Assembly (NCBI RefSeq): GCF_040207125.1
Contig: NZ_CP157940.1
Coordinates: 1,674,001 to 1,738,000 of the forward strand
DNA length: 64,000 nt
Reading direction: 5' to 3'
DNA from: Lacrimispora sp. BS-2
GTDB taxonomy: Bacteria > Bacillota > Clostridia > Lachnospirales > Lachnospiraceae
Part shown: positions 17,682-26,749 of the stretch, piece after piece
How positions within the stretch are numbered: position 1 is the first letter of the stretch
Layout: each line of letters begins with the position of its first letter
The notes under the pieces: generated by a model
What the model saw: the letters and a program-made list of their open reading frames with translations, nothing else
Database searches by the model: none
Told to the model about the DNA's origin: nothing
Made by a program: the position numbers and the translations under genes

Positions 17682-19424
17682 TTATTCTGCCAACTCACTG
17701 GTTTTTTGAGTGATTCTGAAGATTACAAATTCAGCCGGCTTTACAGGTGCAACGCCGATCACACAAATCAGCCTTCCGTTATCAATATCATCCTGGCTCA
17801 TGGTGGACCTGCCTATGTTCACAAAAAAGGCTTCATCCGTAGAACTGCCGGCAAAAGAACCATTTCTCCACAGATTTGTTAAAAATATACTGATGGTTCT
17901 CTCTACACGCCCCCACAAAACTTCATCATTGGGTTCAAATACCACCCAATTGGTGTTTGCCTTAATTGATTCTTCGATAAAAATAAATAAACGGCGGACA
18001 TTGATGTATTTCCAGCTGCCGTCACCGGAGACTGTCCTTGCTCCCCATACACGGATGCCCTGTCCGGGGAATACGCGGATTAAATTGATTCCCTTAGGAT
18101 TTAAAATATCCTGCTCGTCCTTGTTAAACTGGCAGTCAAGTCCCACACATGCCCTTACCACCTCATTGGCCGGAGCCTTATGAACGCCTCTGCTGTTGTC
18201 GCTTCTTGCATAGATTCCCGCCATGGAGCCGGAAGGAGGAATTGCCGCATTTTTCTTATCCAGGGGATCGAATACCTCCAGCCATGGGTGATAAAGAGCT
18301 GCATAGGTACTGTCAAATACCTCCCTGTGAGCAATCATATCCTGTATCTTTTTGGATTCTCTCGGCATATCAAGGATTGCAAAACGGCTTTCAAGATTTT
18401 CACAATGGGCCACAAGGGTCAGCTGCACATTGGGATCCGTTACTCCCGGAACCGCCATAACAGAAACCTCGTCATTGTCAAGAAACGACTGGATTCCCGT
18501 TCTTCTGCCCGCTCCATTGTCCACACCGATAAAATCAGCCGCAGTGATCTCGTCTACGGAGCCGTTGCTGCCGCCGCTGAGCACAATGACAGGGGATACG
18601 GTATGAGCCGCCGTAAACTCGTCAAAGGGGGAAACCGGAGCTTCCGTCTGCTTTCCAATGTACTGAGCAATGATGATATGGGATTTTGCAGTCTTTTTGT
18701 CAATATAATTGGGGGCTGACACATTAAAGGAAACATTCTCGAAGGTTTCAACCAGATCTTCATACTTCACTTCCAGATTCATTTCACAGGTTGAAATTAT
18801 TTTTCCGGGAAGAAGCTCCGTATCCACCACCTCCCCTGTAAATTCTGTTTCAAAGGTGATGATGTTGTCCTGATTGGCAACCACTCTGTTGTATTCCACC
18901 GCTGTTTCCTTCTTAGCCGTAAAAGCGACCACGTCACCCGGCAAAAAGCCTGCTCCGTTCTTTACTCTATATTTTTTTCCGCCTTCGCTTTCAAGCACTT
19001 CCAAAACCTGGGTTTTGGCCTTACCGGACGGCGTTGCACTGACGCTCACTCTGTCTCCCCAGATTCCCGGATTCTTTGCAATCAATTGAACTGCAGGCGC
19101 CTCCTTTGAGGGGGCAAATCCCATCGCCTGCTTTGCACCGGAAGGAGCTATTCTGCTGATAAAGCACCTTGTCCCTCCGTTGATAAAAAAATGCTCCACT
19201 GCATAAGCCAGAAAACGGTATTCTCCAAATTCATTTTCTGATAAATACCCGCCATAGGTCCTCTTAAAATCCGCAAAACCAGTAACTAACTGGGGCACGC
19301 CGAAAACCGGCCCTTTTTCCGCCAATCCTGCAAACCCTGCCGTACTGGTACCTACCCCTTCTATTGGCTGGGCGCCCGAATCAAATTCTTCGACATATAC
19401 TCCTGGTGATAAATACTCTGCCAT
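17682..19424 (-). CDS. Orphan contractile tail sheath protein
   Basis: A 580-residue tail sheath protein of the phage/contractile injection system family. It begins with the conserved LSPGVYVEEFDSG, and GFAGLAEKGPVFGVPQLVT follows. The C-terminal sheath domain has GQGIRVWGARTVS, YINVRRLFIFIEESI and VKPAEFVIFRITQKT, close in style to sheaths of extracellular contractile injection systems. Sheaths polymerise around an inner tube and contract. Here no tube, baseplate, spike or ATPase gene lies within 20 kb on either side, so it stands alone between a dehydrogenase and a LacI gene. It could be a relic, a domesticated structural protein, or a component of a system encoded elsewhere. Family secure, role open. 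Confidence 0.9.
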   Translation of the reverse strand: MAEYLSPGVYVEEFDSGAQPIEGVGTSTAGFAGLAEKGPVFGVPQLVTGFADFKRTYGGYLSENEFGEYRFLAYAVEHFFINGGTRCFISRIAPSGAKQAMGFAPSKEAPAVQLIAKNPGIWGDRVSVSATPSGKAKTQVLEVLESEGGKKYRVKNGAGFLPGDVVAFTAKKETAVEYNRVVANQDNIITFETEFTGEVVDTELLPGKIISTCEMNLEVKYEDLVETFENVSFNVSAPNYIDKKTAKSHIIIAQYIGKQTEAPVSPFDEFTAAHTVSPVIVLSGGSNGSVDEITAADFIGVDNGAGRRTGIQSFLDNDEVSVMAVPGVTDPNVQLTLVAHCENLESRFAILDMPRESKKIQDMIAHREVFDSTYAALYHPWLEVFDPLDKKNAAIPPSGSMAGIYARSDNSRGVHKAPANEVVRACVGLDCQFNKDEQDILNPKGINLIRVFPGQGIRVWGARTVSGDGSWKYINVRRLFIFIEESIKANTNWVVFEPNDEVLWGRVERTISIFLTNLWRNGSFAGSSTDEAFFVNIGRSTMSQDDIDNGRLICVIGVAPVKPAEFVIFRITQKTSELAE

Positions 19425-19433
19425 AAAGTTCCC

Positions 19434-19462
19434 GGTTTCACGGCATAAAAATCTGTGAAACC
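19434..19462 (-). promoter_or_regulatory. Hairpin just upstream of the sheath start codon
   Basis: Perfect 8-bp arms GGTTTCAC / GTGAAACC (19434-19441, 19455-19462) end 10 nt before the sheath ATG. The only ribosome-binding-like sequence (GGGAAC) sits right after it, so the hairpin could influence translation initiation. Could instead be the terminator remnant of the LacI gene, but no T-run follows. Confidence 0.35.
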
Positions 19463-19489
19463 AGATCCCCCCTTCTTTTGTTTTTTTAA

Positions 19490-20524
19490 TTATACATATC
19501 CGGTGGAATCCACAGGGGGGTCCATATTCCTTACGGAATCTCTATAAATAATCGCCGTATTTACAAAGGTAACGCCTCTTCTGCGGACATTATCCTGATC
19601 TATTTTTTCACAAATTAATTCAACGGATTTACATGCCATCTGATTAATATCCACCTCCGCCGTGGTAAGCTTAGGAACACAAAGCTCCGCATAAATGTCA
19701 TTATCAAAGCTTACAATGGAAATGTCCTCCGGCACCCGGTAACCCTTCTCCGTTAACATTCGGATAAACCGGTACGCTGTATCATCACAGTTGCAGACAA
19801 AAGCAGTAGGCATATGCTCCGGCAGCATAAACTCCACATTTTCATCCTCCATATCCCGGTCTCCGATGAGCCACTCATCGTGAATAGGAAGTCCAGCTTT
19901 CAAATGCGCACGGCAATAGCCGAGATACCGGTCCATAATACTGTTCGTAGCAGTGATTGTTCCCACAAATCCAATGCTTTTATGGCCGCACTTCATCAGA
20001 TACGTTGTCAATTCACACATGCTGTACACACTTTCTGTAATCACGCAGTCCATATCAAAATCATTGTCATAGGTATCCGCTAAAACGCAGGGAAGCTGTG
20101 TCTGTTTCGCCTCAGCCAGAAACGTTTTTTCAATATCACCCAGAAAAATAACTCCGGCTATGTCATGCTTTTCCAGCAGCAGCTTTCCTTTCCTGTCCTC
20201 TCTGGGGTTAATGGGAAACAAGTGAGCCAGATAACCTCGTTCATTTAATTCCACAGAAATCCTCTGATAAAACTTTAAATAAAACCCGGCTTCTCCATAA
20301 GCAAACTTTTCCTTCATAAAAATGGCAATATTTTTTGAATTTCCGGAACATGCCTTTGAACTTTCCGGAAGTTTATAATTCAACTCTTTGCTGACTGCTA
20401 TGATTTTTTCTTTTAATTCCCTGCCAACTCCGTCCTTTCCATTTAAAGCCTTGGATACGGTTACTTTACTGATTGACAAATAATCTGCAATATCCTGCAT
20501 TGTTACATTTTTTTTTCGTTTCAC
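19490..20524 (-). CDS. LacI-family transcriptional regulator
   Basis: A 344-residue repressor. The N-terminal helix-turn-helix and hinge are clear (MQDIADYLSISKVTVSKALN), followed by a periplasmic-binding-protein-like effector domain (AGVIFLGDIEKTF, FVCNCDDTAYRFIR, DISIVSFDND). The C-terminus is normal for the family. It is the last gene of a leftward locus with glycan transport and hydrolase genes and probably controls it in response to an imported sugar. Its own start is preceded by an AAGGTGA site. Confidence 0.88.
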   Translation of the reverse strand: MKRKKNVTMQDIADYLSISKVTVSKALNGKDGVGRELKEKIIAVSKELNYKLPESSKACSGNSKNIAIFMKEKFAYGEAGFYLKFYQRISVELNERGYLAHLFPINPREDRKGKLLLEKHDIAGVIFLGDIEKTFLAEAKQTQLPCVLADTYDNDFDMDCVITESVYSMCELTTYLMKCGHKSIGFVGTITATNSIMDRYLGYCRAHLKAGLPIHDEWLIGDRDMEDENVEFMLPEHMPTAFVCNCDDTAYRFIRMLTEKGYRVPEDISIVSFDNDIYAELCVPKLTTAEVDINQMACKSVELICEKIDQDNVRRRGVTFVNTAIIYRDSVRNMDPPVDSTGYV

Positions 20525-20600
20525 CTTCTCTACCTCTGCGCTGTTATTACTTTTTTATTTCACTCATTATAATATATATTGCCAGATTATTCTACGCTTT

Positions 20601-21890
20601 TCAGGAATAATTCACTAACCCCCCAAAACCGCCATACATCTTAATTTCTCCTTCCAGCTCAACTTTTACCACAGTCACCAGATCGTGGCAGTCTTCTGCT
20701 GTCATCTGAATCCAAGTGGTCCCCGGAATCTGAAACCAGGGAACTCCGCCATGGTTTTCATAATACAGCTCTTTGCCTGAATGCAGAACGGTAATTTTCT
20801 TTATGGGGCTGCACAATCCCTTCAAACAAATGGATTCCTTTGGATTATCGTACACAAACAGATATAAAGTTTCCCTGTCAGAAGATATGGTACTTCCGCC
20901 CAGATAATAACAGGTCGTAATCCCTTCATCTGTGTCATAAACAGCCTCCTCATGCTCCCGTATCCAGGAGCCAAGCCCTGTTAAGATTGCCTCCTGGCGG
21001 GAATCAATGGTCCCGTCCTGGCGCGGTCCGATATCAAGCAGCATATTTCCACCCATAGAAATGCAATCGCAAAACATACGAATGATCTGGTTTAGAGATT
21101 TGTACTCATTGTCCTTTGGCTGGTATCCCCAGGAACTGTTAATCGTAGTACAAAACTCCCAGTCTCCCTTTGGCCTTGTAATAGGGATTCCCTGTTCCGG
21201 CGTCTTATAATCCCCATAGCCCTGCAGTCTGGAGTTGATGATCAGATCCGGATTCAATGATTTTAAATAATCCTTAAACCCAGGCAGCCCCCATTGGCTG
21301 GCGCTGCGTTCCCAGTCTCCGTCAAACCAGAGTAAATCCACCTTTCCGTAATTGGTAAGCAGTTCCTTTAACTGATTGTTATTAAATTCTAAAAAACGCT
21401 GCCATTTTTCCTGGTCTTCTTTTCCATCAACAGGGGACGTAAAGGGGTTTATTTCCTTTGGATTATCAGGAATTTTCCCATCTGTATAAACGCTGGCATA
21501 ATCCTTATGGGACCAGTCGATCAGCGAATAATAAATCCCCAGATGAATGCCGCGCTTTCTTATTTCCTCTGCATATTCTTTTACAATGTCCCGTTTTGCA
21601 GGGGTCTTTTTTGCCACGCTTAAATCACTGAATCTGGTATCAAACAATGCCACGCCATCATGATGCTTTGCAGTCAGGACAGCGTATTTCGCCCCTGAAC
21701 GCTCAATCAGATCTGCCCAGGCAGACGCATCAAATTGATCCGCATAAAATCCATCCAGCTGTTTCATATAGTCTTCATAGCTGATGGCTCCATTGTAAAA
21801 GGACCAGGATTCTGCAATTCCGTTGACTGCATAAATCCCGTAGTGTATAAATATTCCAAGCTTTGCATTATGAAACCAACAATTATTCAT
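20601..21890 (-). CDS. GH29 alpha-L-fucosidase, predicted cytoplasmic
   Basis: About 429 residues of glycoside hydrolase family 29. Motifs: FHNAKLGIFIHYGIYAV at the N-terminus, YAVLTAKHHDGVALFDT, and KVDLLWFDGDW with the nucleophilic aspartate. A C-terminal beta domain follows. No signal peptide. The ATG at 21890 has a GGCGG site six bases away and overlaps the preceding GH18 gene; a Met two codons earlier is possible. Acting after import, it should remove fucose from glycan fragments brought in by the adjacent transporter. Specificity (alpha-1,2/3/4/6) not predictable. Confidence 0.88.
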   Translation of the reverse strand: MNNCWFHNAKLGIFIHYGIYAVNGIAESWSFYNGAISYEDYMKQLDGFYADQFDASAWADLIERSGAKYAVLTAKHHDGVALFDTRFSDLSVAKKTPAKRDIVKEYAEEIRKRGIHLGIYYSLIDWSHKDYASVYTDGKIPDNPKEINPFTSPVDGKEDQEKWQRFLEFNNNQLKELLTNYGKVDLLWFDGDWERSASQWGLPGFKDYLKSLNPDLIINSRLQGYGDYKTPEQGIPITRPKGDWEFCTTINSSWGYQPKDNEYKSLNQIIRMFCDCISMGGNMLLDIGPRQDGTIDSRQEAILTGLGSWIREHEEAVYDTDEGITTCYYLGGSTISSDRETLYLFVYDNPKESICLKGLCSPIKKITVLHSGKELYYENHGGVPWFQIPGTTWIQMTAEDCHDLVTVVKVELEGEIKMYGGFGGLVNYS

Positions 21891-22920
21891 GATCATCCGC
21901 CTTTATTTTCTCAGCTATAAGTGGAATCAATGTATGAGTGCCGTCCTGACTGTATTCCCAGAACATGATACCTGCCAGTTTCCGGTCCTTGATATAATTG
22001 ATTTTACATTGGATCGACTCTTTATCATCGTAGCTGATAAAGTTACATCCATTAAATAAATAAGGTGCCTTTGCTTCCTCATCCCAATACCTTGTGTATC
22101 CGTTTTTATCAATATAATCTGTAACCAGTACGCCATAATCCGGCCCATACCCTCCGGTGGTTTCTGCCATCTGCATAAGTCCCCTGTTCCTGTCAGGCAC
22201 GCCTTTCCAAACCCGGGAATAAAAGGCGGCTCCGATAACAAGTTTCTCTTTGGCAACCCCCGCCTGTTCAAATATGCTTACCGCATAATCCGTACTGGCT
22301 GCGGATAGATCTGCATTGTTCGTATATAGATTCGTATGATGTCCTGTCTGGACCGAAAAACCGCCTCTTAAATCATAGGTCATCAGCATCACATAATCCA
22401 AATACTCTGCAACCTGATCCATCTGGGTACAGCGGAGATAATAAGAATCTCCGCCTGCCGCAATGGATAACGTACAATCTCTGTCTGTAATGGCATCCAG
22501 TTCCTCCCTCAGCTTTTTTATAAGCAGGGTAAAGTTTTCCTTATCATTTTCAGAACAGTCAATCCCTGCAATTCCCACACAAGGATATTCCCAGTCAATG
22601 TCAAGCCCGTCTAAGCCGTATTCTTTCATAAGTGCAACCGCTGATTCGGCAAACACCTCTCTGCCCTCTTTCGTGGAGGCCGCTTCGGAAAAGCCCCCGC
22701 TTCCCCAGCCCCCTATGGACAATACAAGTTTCAAATCCGGATTCAGAGCCTTGACCCGTTTTAGTATGTCTAAGTGCCCCATTGGATCCCATGTTACCAC
22801 ATGATCTTTGACTGCGGCAAACGCCAGATTTATAACATCCAGACAATGAATGTCCCTGTCTCTTAACAGGATAAGATTTTTGGTTTCTATATATCCGATC
22901 ACCAGGTTTTTCTGTTTCAT
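21883..22920 (-). CDS. GH18 family glycoside hydrolase, predicted cytoplasmic
   Basis: A 345-residue GH18 enzyme with the catalytic signature DGLDIDWEYP (about residues 97-106; Glu is the acid/base), LKLVLSIGGWGSGGF, MLMTYDLRGGF and the final MFWEYSQDGTHTL. GH18 includes chitinases and endo-beta-N-acetylglucosaminidases. No signal peptide is present, so it likely works on imported oligosaccharides. It overlaps the GH29 gene by 8 bp. With a fucosidase beside it, core-fucosylated N-glycan or chitobiose-type substrates are plausible, but this is inference. Confidence 0.88.
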   Translation of the reverse strand: MKQKNLVIGYIETKNLILLRDRDIHCLDVINLAFAAVKDHVVTWDPMGHLDILKRVKALNPDLKLVLSIGGWGSGGFSEAASTKEGREVFAESAVALMKEYGLDGLDIDWEYPCVGIAGIDCSENDKENFTLLIKKLREELDAITDRDCTLSIAAGGDSYYLRCTQMDQVAEYLDYVMLMTYDLRGGFSVQTGHHTNLYTNNADLSAASTDYAVSIFEQAGVAKEKLVIGAAFYSRVWKGVPDRNRGLMQMAETTGGYGPDYGVLVTDYIDKNGYTRYWDEEAKAPYLFNGCNFISYDDKESIQCKINYIKDRKLAGIMFWEYSQDGTHTLIPLIAEKIKADDHE

Positions 22921-22943
22921 TTATTTTCTCCAACAACTGATTA

Positions 22944-24494
22944 TTAATTGCTTAAGTACCGTGCTAAGGCTGCATTATAAATTTCCATGTACTTTTCCAG
23001 CCCCACATTGTTTAAAGACTCCAGGTATGCTTCCCAATCCTTGTCAATGTCAGACTGATTGGTGGTCCATCTTGCCTTATTTTCATCTACAATTTTTTGA
23101 ATGTCCACAAACAGGGAGGAAATCTGCTTTGATTCTTCTATTGTTAAGTTAATAAGCGGAACCGGAGGAGCCAGATACTTAGAATAAAGCTCTATTCTTT
23201 CTTTTTTCTCTTTTATGCTTTTTGTTTCAATAATATATGTATCCATAATTTCGGAACATAAATTTGTGGCCACATAGGATTCCGGCGCTTCGGAATTCTT
23301 TCCGGGAATGGAGGGTATCAGCTCATACTGATCGCCAACCGGCTTTAAAGAGTTTCCAAATCTTAAGTACAGCGAGTTTTCTGTTTCAAAGAAGGAGTCC
23401 ATATATCTCATGGTAGCCTCCGGATATTGGTTGGAAGTAGTGATCACACCTCTGTTCTTATCAATACTGAAATCAAGAGAGCCCCATACCTGATCCCCAT
23501 TCGGCCCTTTTAATGGTTCAATGGCAATATATTCTGTACCTTCTGTTTCCAACGGCCCATTGGTAAGGTAGGCCCCCACACGGCTGGAACCGATTTTCGA
23601 CATGTACTGATTATGGTCCTGAGTGAATAGTTCCACGTCAATTAATCCCTCTTCATAGAGCCTGGCCGTCCACTTGACGTACTCCTTATAGCCTTCCTGG
23701 ACAGGGGTAAATAAAAATTCATCTCCCGATCTCATCAAATAGGAAGAACTGTCTGTAATACCAAATGCTCCGGAAAATCCCGCGTCACCATTCCAGATGT
23801 TATAAGGCGTCTTTGGCTCATAGGTAAATGGGATTACGTTATTTTTTCCACCTCCGTCAAGGTCCATGGTTTTAAATGCACAAAGCACCTCTTCAAATTC
23901 ATCCGTTGTCTTTGGAATCTCCAGCCCAAGCTGGTCCAGCCAGGTCTTGTTAATATTTAATGTGGTAGACTGCACCGGCTTCTGGTCTTCATTGATTGAA
24001 GGAATTGCATAAATATGACCATCAGGGAAGGTAATTGCTTTCCGGATCTCCGGATTTTCATCCAGCACACGCTTAATATTGGGTGCATAATCTTCAATCA
24101 GGTCCTCCAACGGACGAAGGATTCCTTTTTCCGCATAAGAAAGAATCTTTTGGGAAGACAATCCGGAGAAGACGGCATCCGGTAATTTTTTTGATGCCAG
24201 TGCCAGATTCAGCTTTTCATCCGCTCCGTCGCCGCTTATGGTCTGGTAATCTACGAATACATTTGTCTGTTTGGAAATATCCTGGAAAATTGGATAATCA
24301 TTCCACTCTCCGTTGCCGGGTTTTCCAAAACCAATTGCTTTGATGTAAATTGGTTCATCCGCAACGGGATACCCTGTTTTCTTCACCTCTACCGTTTTTG
24401 CACTGGTTTTCTCTGCCTGCTTCCCACACCCCGACACTGCAACAGATGCCATAACAGCAAGGAAAGCTGAAACAATGATTCTGCTTTTTTTCAT
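22944..24494 (-). CDS. CUT1-family sugar ABC transporter substrate-binding lipoprotein
   Basis: A 516-residue binding protein of the LplA/large extracellular solute-binding type. Signal peptide with lipobox VSGC near residue 22, then a spacer and the binding fold (DYQTISGDGADEKLNLALAS, AYLTNGPLETEG, PEATMRYMDSFFETEN). Larger than usual maltose-binding proteins, as is common for Clostridia glycan binders paired with LplB/YtcP permeases. Lies directly after the two permease genes and before GH18/GH29, so it should bind the oligosaccharide these enzymes degrade. Confidence 0.9.
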   Translation of the reverse strand: MKKSRIIVSAFLAVMASVAVSGCGKQAEKTSAKTVEVKKTGYPVADEPIYIKAIGFGKPGNGEWNDYPIFQDISKQTNVFVDYQTISGDGADEKLNLALASKKLPDAVFSGLSSQKILSYAEKGILRPLEDLIEDYAPNIKRVLDENPEIRKAITFPDGHIYAIPSINEDQKPVQSTTLNINKTWLDQLGLEIPKTTDEFEEVLCAFKTMDLDGGGKNNVIPFTYEPKTPYNIWNGDAGFSGAFGITDSSSYLMRSGDEFLFTPVQEGYKEYVKWTARLYEEGLIDVELFTQDHNQYMSKIGSSRVGAYLTNGPLETEGTEYIAIEPLKGPNGDQVWGSLDFSIDKNRGVITTSNQYPEATMRYMDSFFETENSLYLRFGNSLKPVGDQYELIPSIPGKNSEAPESYVATNLCSEIMDTYIIETKSIKEKKERIELYSKYLAPPVPLINLTIEESKQISSLFVDIQKIVDENKARWTTNQSDIDKDWEAYLESLNNVGLEKYMEIYNAALARYLSN

Positions 24495-24535
24495 TTTTTA
24501 CCCTTCCTTTCATCATCTTAATTCAAATTTATCAC

Positions 24536-25450
24536 TTATCCCTTTACAGCTCCTATCATCATTCCTTTGACAAAATGTTTCTGAACAAAGGGGTACATAC
24601 AAAGTGCCGGCAAAGAAGCCACTACAATCACACCATACTTTATCATCTCTGCCAGATGACGCTGCTGCTCCAATGCATCTAAAGTCATAGCGTTGTTCCC
24701 TGCCACCTGTTGCTGCTGAATTAATATTTCACGGAGAATCACCTGCAGAGGAAACTTGCTTCTGTCCACCAGGTAAATCAACGCGCTGAAATAGGAATTC
24801 CAGTGTCCCACTGCATAAATCAGCATCATTACTGCAATAATGGGCTTGGAAATTGGAAGCACAATGCGAAAGAAGTATCTAAAATAATCACATCCATCCA
24901 CAACGGAAGCCTCATACAGTTCTTCCGGAATGCTCTGTTCAAAGAAAGTTCTTGCCACAATCAGGTTATATACTCCAACAGCCCCCGGAAGCACCAGAGC
25001 CCATATTGTATTATCCATATGAAGGGACTGTACCAAAAGATAAGTAGGAATCAACCCTCCCCCAAAGAACATGGTAAAGACAAATAACAGCATGAGGGGT
25101 TTGATTCCCGGCAAGTCCCTTCTGGAGAAGGCAAATGCGGCAGGGATGGTAGAAATCAGGTTAATTGATGTACCTACGGCCGTGTAAATAATGGAATTGC
25201 CATACCCTGTCCAAATGTCTTTATATTTAAAAATCTCCTTATATCCGTCCATATTAAACCCTTTCGGAAACAGAATCACTTCGCCGCCGGCAACGGCAAC
25301 CGGTGAACTAAATGAAGCGATTACGATAAAATACAGGGGATACAGCACAACCATCATCAGCGTAAATAATATGATATGGTTCACAATATCAAACACCTTA
25401 TTTGCCAGGCTTTGATTTACAAATTGTTTTCCAAATACTTTTTCTATCAT
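24536..25450 (-). CDS. CUT1 sugar ABC permease, YtcP/MalG type
   Basis: A 304-residue six-helix permease. The EAA loop is EELYEASVVDGCDYFRYFFRIVLP, listed here only as positions about 187-210, and contacts an ATPase not encoded in this locus (usually a shared MsmX-type ATPase). The C-terminus KHFVKGMMIGAVKG is typical of the second permease of this class. Ten bases separate it from the upstream permease gene. Forms the channel together with the 25461-26429 product. Confidence 0.9.
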   Translation of the reverse strand: MIEKVFGKQFVNQSLANKVFDIVNHIILFTLMMVVLYPLYFIVIASFSSPVAVAGGEVILFPKGFNMDGYKEIFKYKDIWTGYGNSIIYTAVGTSINLISTIPAAFAFSRRDLPGIKPLMLLFVFTMFFGGGLIPTYLLVQSLHMDNTIWALVLPGAVGVYNLIVARTFFEQSIPEELYEASVVDGCDYFRYFFRIVLPISKPIIAVMMLIYAVGHWNSYFSALIYLVDRSKFPLQVILREILIQQQQVAGNNAMTLDALEQQRHLAEMIKYGVIVVASLPALCMYPFVQKHFVKGMMIGAVKG

Positions 25451-25460
25451 CTCTACCCCC

Positions 25461-26429
25461 CTACCATAACGACGTTTTTGATATACGTTTTGCAGCTTGA
25501 TTCACCGTAAGCAGTACAATGCAATTTACCACGGAGTTAAAAAGACCAACTGCCGTAGAAAAACCATACTCACTGTTTACCAGACCGATCTTATAGATAT
25601 AAGTAGATATAATTTCTGATACTCCCAGATTCAAAGGATTCTGCATCAGATAAGCTTTTTCAAATCCAATCCCCATTATCGAACCGCAGCTTAAAATTAA
25701 GGTAATAACTATAGTAGGTAAAATCATAGGCAGGTCGATCCAAAAAACTCTCTGAAACTTCGTTGCACCGTCTATAGTAGCAGCTTCATGCATCTCAGCG
25801 CTTACCCCGGCAAGTGTCGCAATATAAATAACCGCATTCCAGCCCATGCTCTGCCAGACACCGGACCAGACATAAATATGACGCCAGAACCTTGACTGCC
25901 CCATGAATAATATAGGATCCCGGCCAAAGAACTTTACCAGCTGATTGATCAAACCGCCGTCCGTGGAAAGAAAAATATTTAAAATACCGACCAGAACTAC
26001 GGTGGAAATAAAATACGGTGCATATGTAATGGATTGTACTGCCTTTTTAAATCTCAAATTCGCTACATAATTTAATCCCAATGCCAGGATAATAGGAATG
26101 GGAAATCCCACAATTAAAGAATAAAAGCTGATGGCCAGCGTATTGATCAAAAGATTCTGAAACTGTGGTGAATGAAAAAATCTGGTAAAATTTTCAAAAC
26201 CCACCCATGGACTCCCCATAATTCCTCTTAAGGGGTTATAGTCCCGAAATGCAAGCTGGATTCCATACATGGGAACATAGGAAAATAAAATCAATCCAGC
26301 CAATGCAGGCAGCAAAAATATATATAGCTGCCAATTCTTTTTCAATCTTTTCCCCATACTCATGCTGTGTCTGTTTTCTTTTGTCTGCTTTTTTTGTCCT
26401 TTTTTCACATAATACCTCCTCTCAGCCAT
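25461..26429 (-). CDS. CUT1 sugar ABC permease, LplB/MalF type
   Basis: A 322-residue permease, first gene of the glycan locus. After a basic N-terminus come a hydrophobic segment (LYIFLLPALAGLILFSYVP) and the EAA loop ISAEMHEAATIDGATKFQ-like region near residues 215-235. The ATG at 26427-26429 follows GGGAGG. No ATP-binding gene accompanies the two permeases, so a housekeeping ATPase probably energises uptake. Confidence 0.9.
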   Translation of the reverse strand: MAERRYYVKKGQKKQTKENRHSMSMGKRLKKNWQLYIFLLPALAGLILFSYVPMYGIQLAFRDYNPLRGIMGSPWVGFENFTRFFHSPQFQNLLINTLAISFYSLIVGFPIPIILALGLNYVANLRFKKAVQSITYAPYFISTVVLVGILNIFLSTDGGLINQLVKFFGRDPILFMGQSRFWRHIYVWSGVWQSMGWNAVIYIATLAGVSAEMHEAATIDGATKFQRVFWIDLPMILPTIVITLILSCGSIMGIGFEKAYLMQNPLNLGVSEIISTYIYKIGLVNSEYGFSTAVGLFNSVVNCIVLLTVNQAAKRISKTSLW

Positions 26430-26443
26430 TGCCCTCCCTTTAC

Positions 26444-26470
26444 TTGTTAGCTATTGTTAGCTATTGTTAC
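26444..26470 (-). repeat. Tandem 10-base repeat in the leader of the glycan locus
   Basis: TTGTTAGCTA occurs twice in tandem followed by TTGTTAC (26444-26470), immediately upstream of the ribosome binding site of the first permease gene. On the transcript strand it reads TAGCTAACAA. It could be an operator-like or structured leader element. The rest of the 26430-26749 spacer is AT-rich and shows no gene; it should hold divergent promoters for the permease and the APC gene. Confidence 0.4.
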
Positions 26471-26749
26471 TTAATCTATACTTAACTTTTCTTCAATATA
26501 TTACCTTATTTTTCGCCTGATAGCAAGCTTTATTTTGGCATTTTGTTAGTTTTTCGTTGACAAGCCCTCGCATAACTCCTGATTATTTTATAATTTTCAA
26601 GAAATATTTCTGCCTTTTTTATACATTTTGACCGAATCAGGCAAGTTCTCCACTTCAAATACGAAAAGACGGTAATTGTGTTTTTAATGTTTCGAATAAC
26701 TTTTCCGTTATCTGAAATAATAATACCAAAAACAAAAGTGAGGAATCCT

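Noticed and set aside
17682..19424. Prophage or full contractile injection locus
   Set aside because: Only the sheath gene is present; surrounding genes are metabolic and regulatory, with no tube, baseplate, terminase or integrase.
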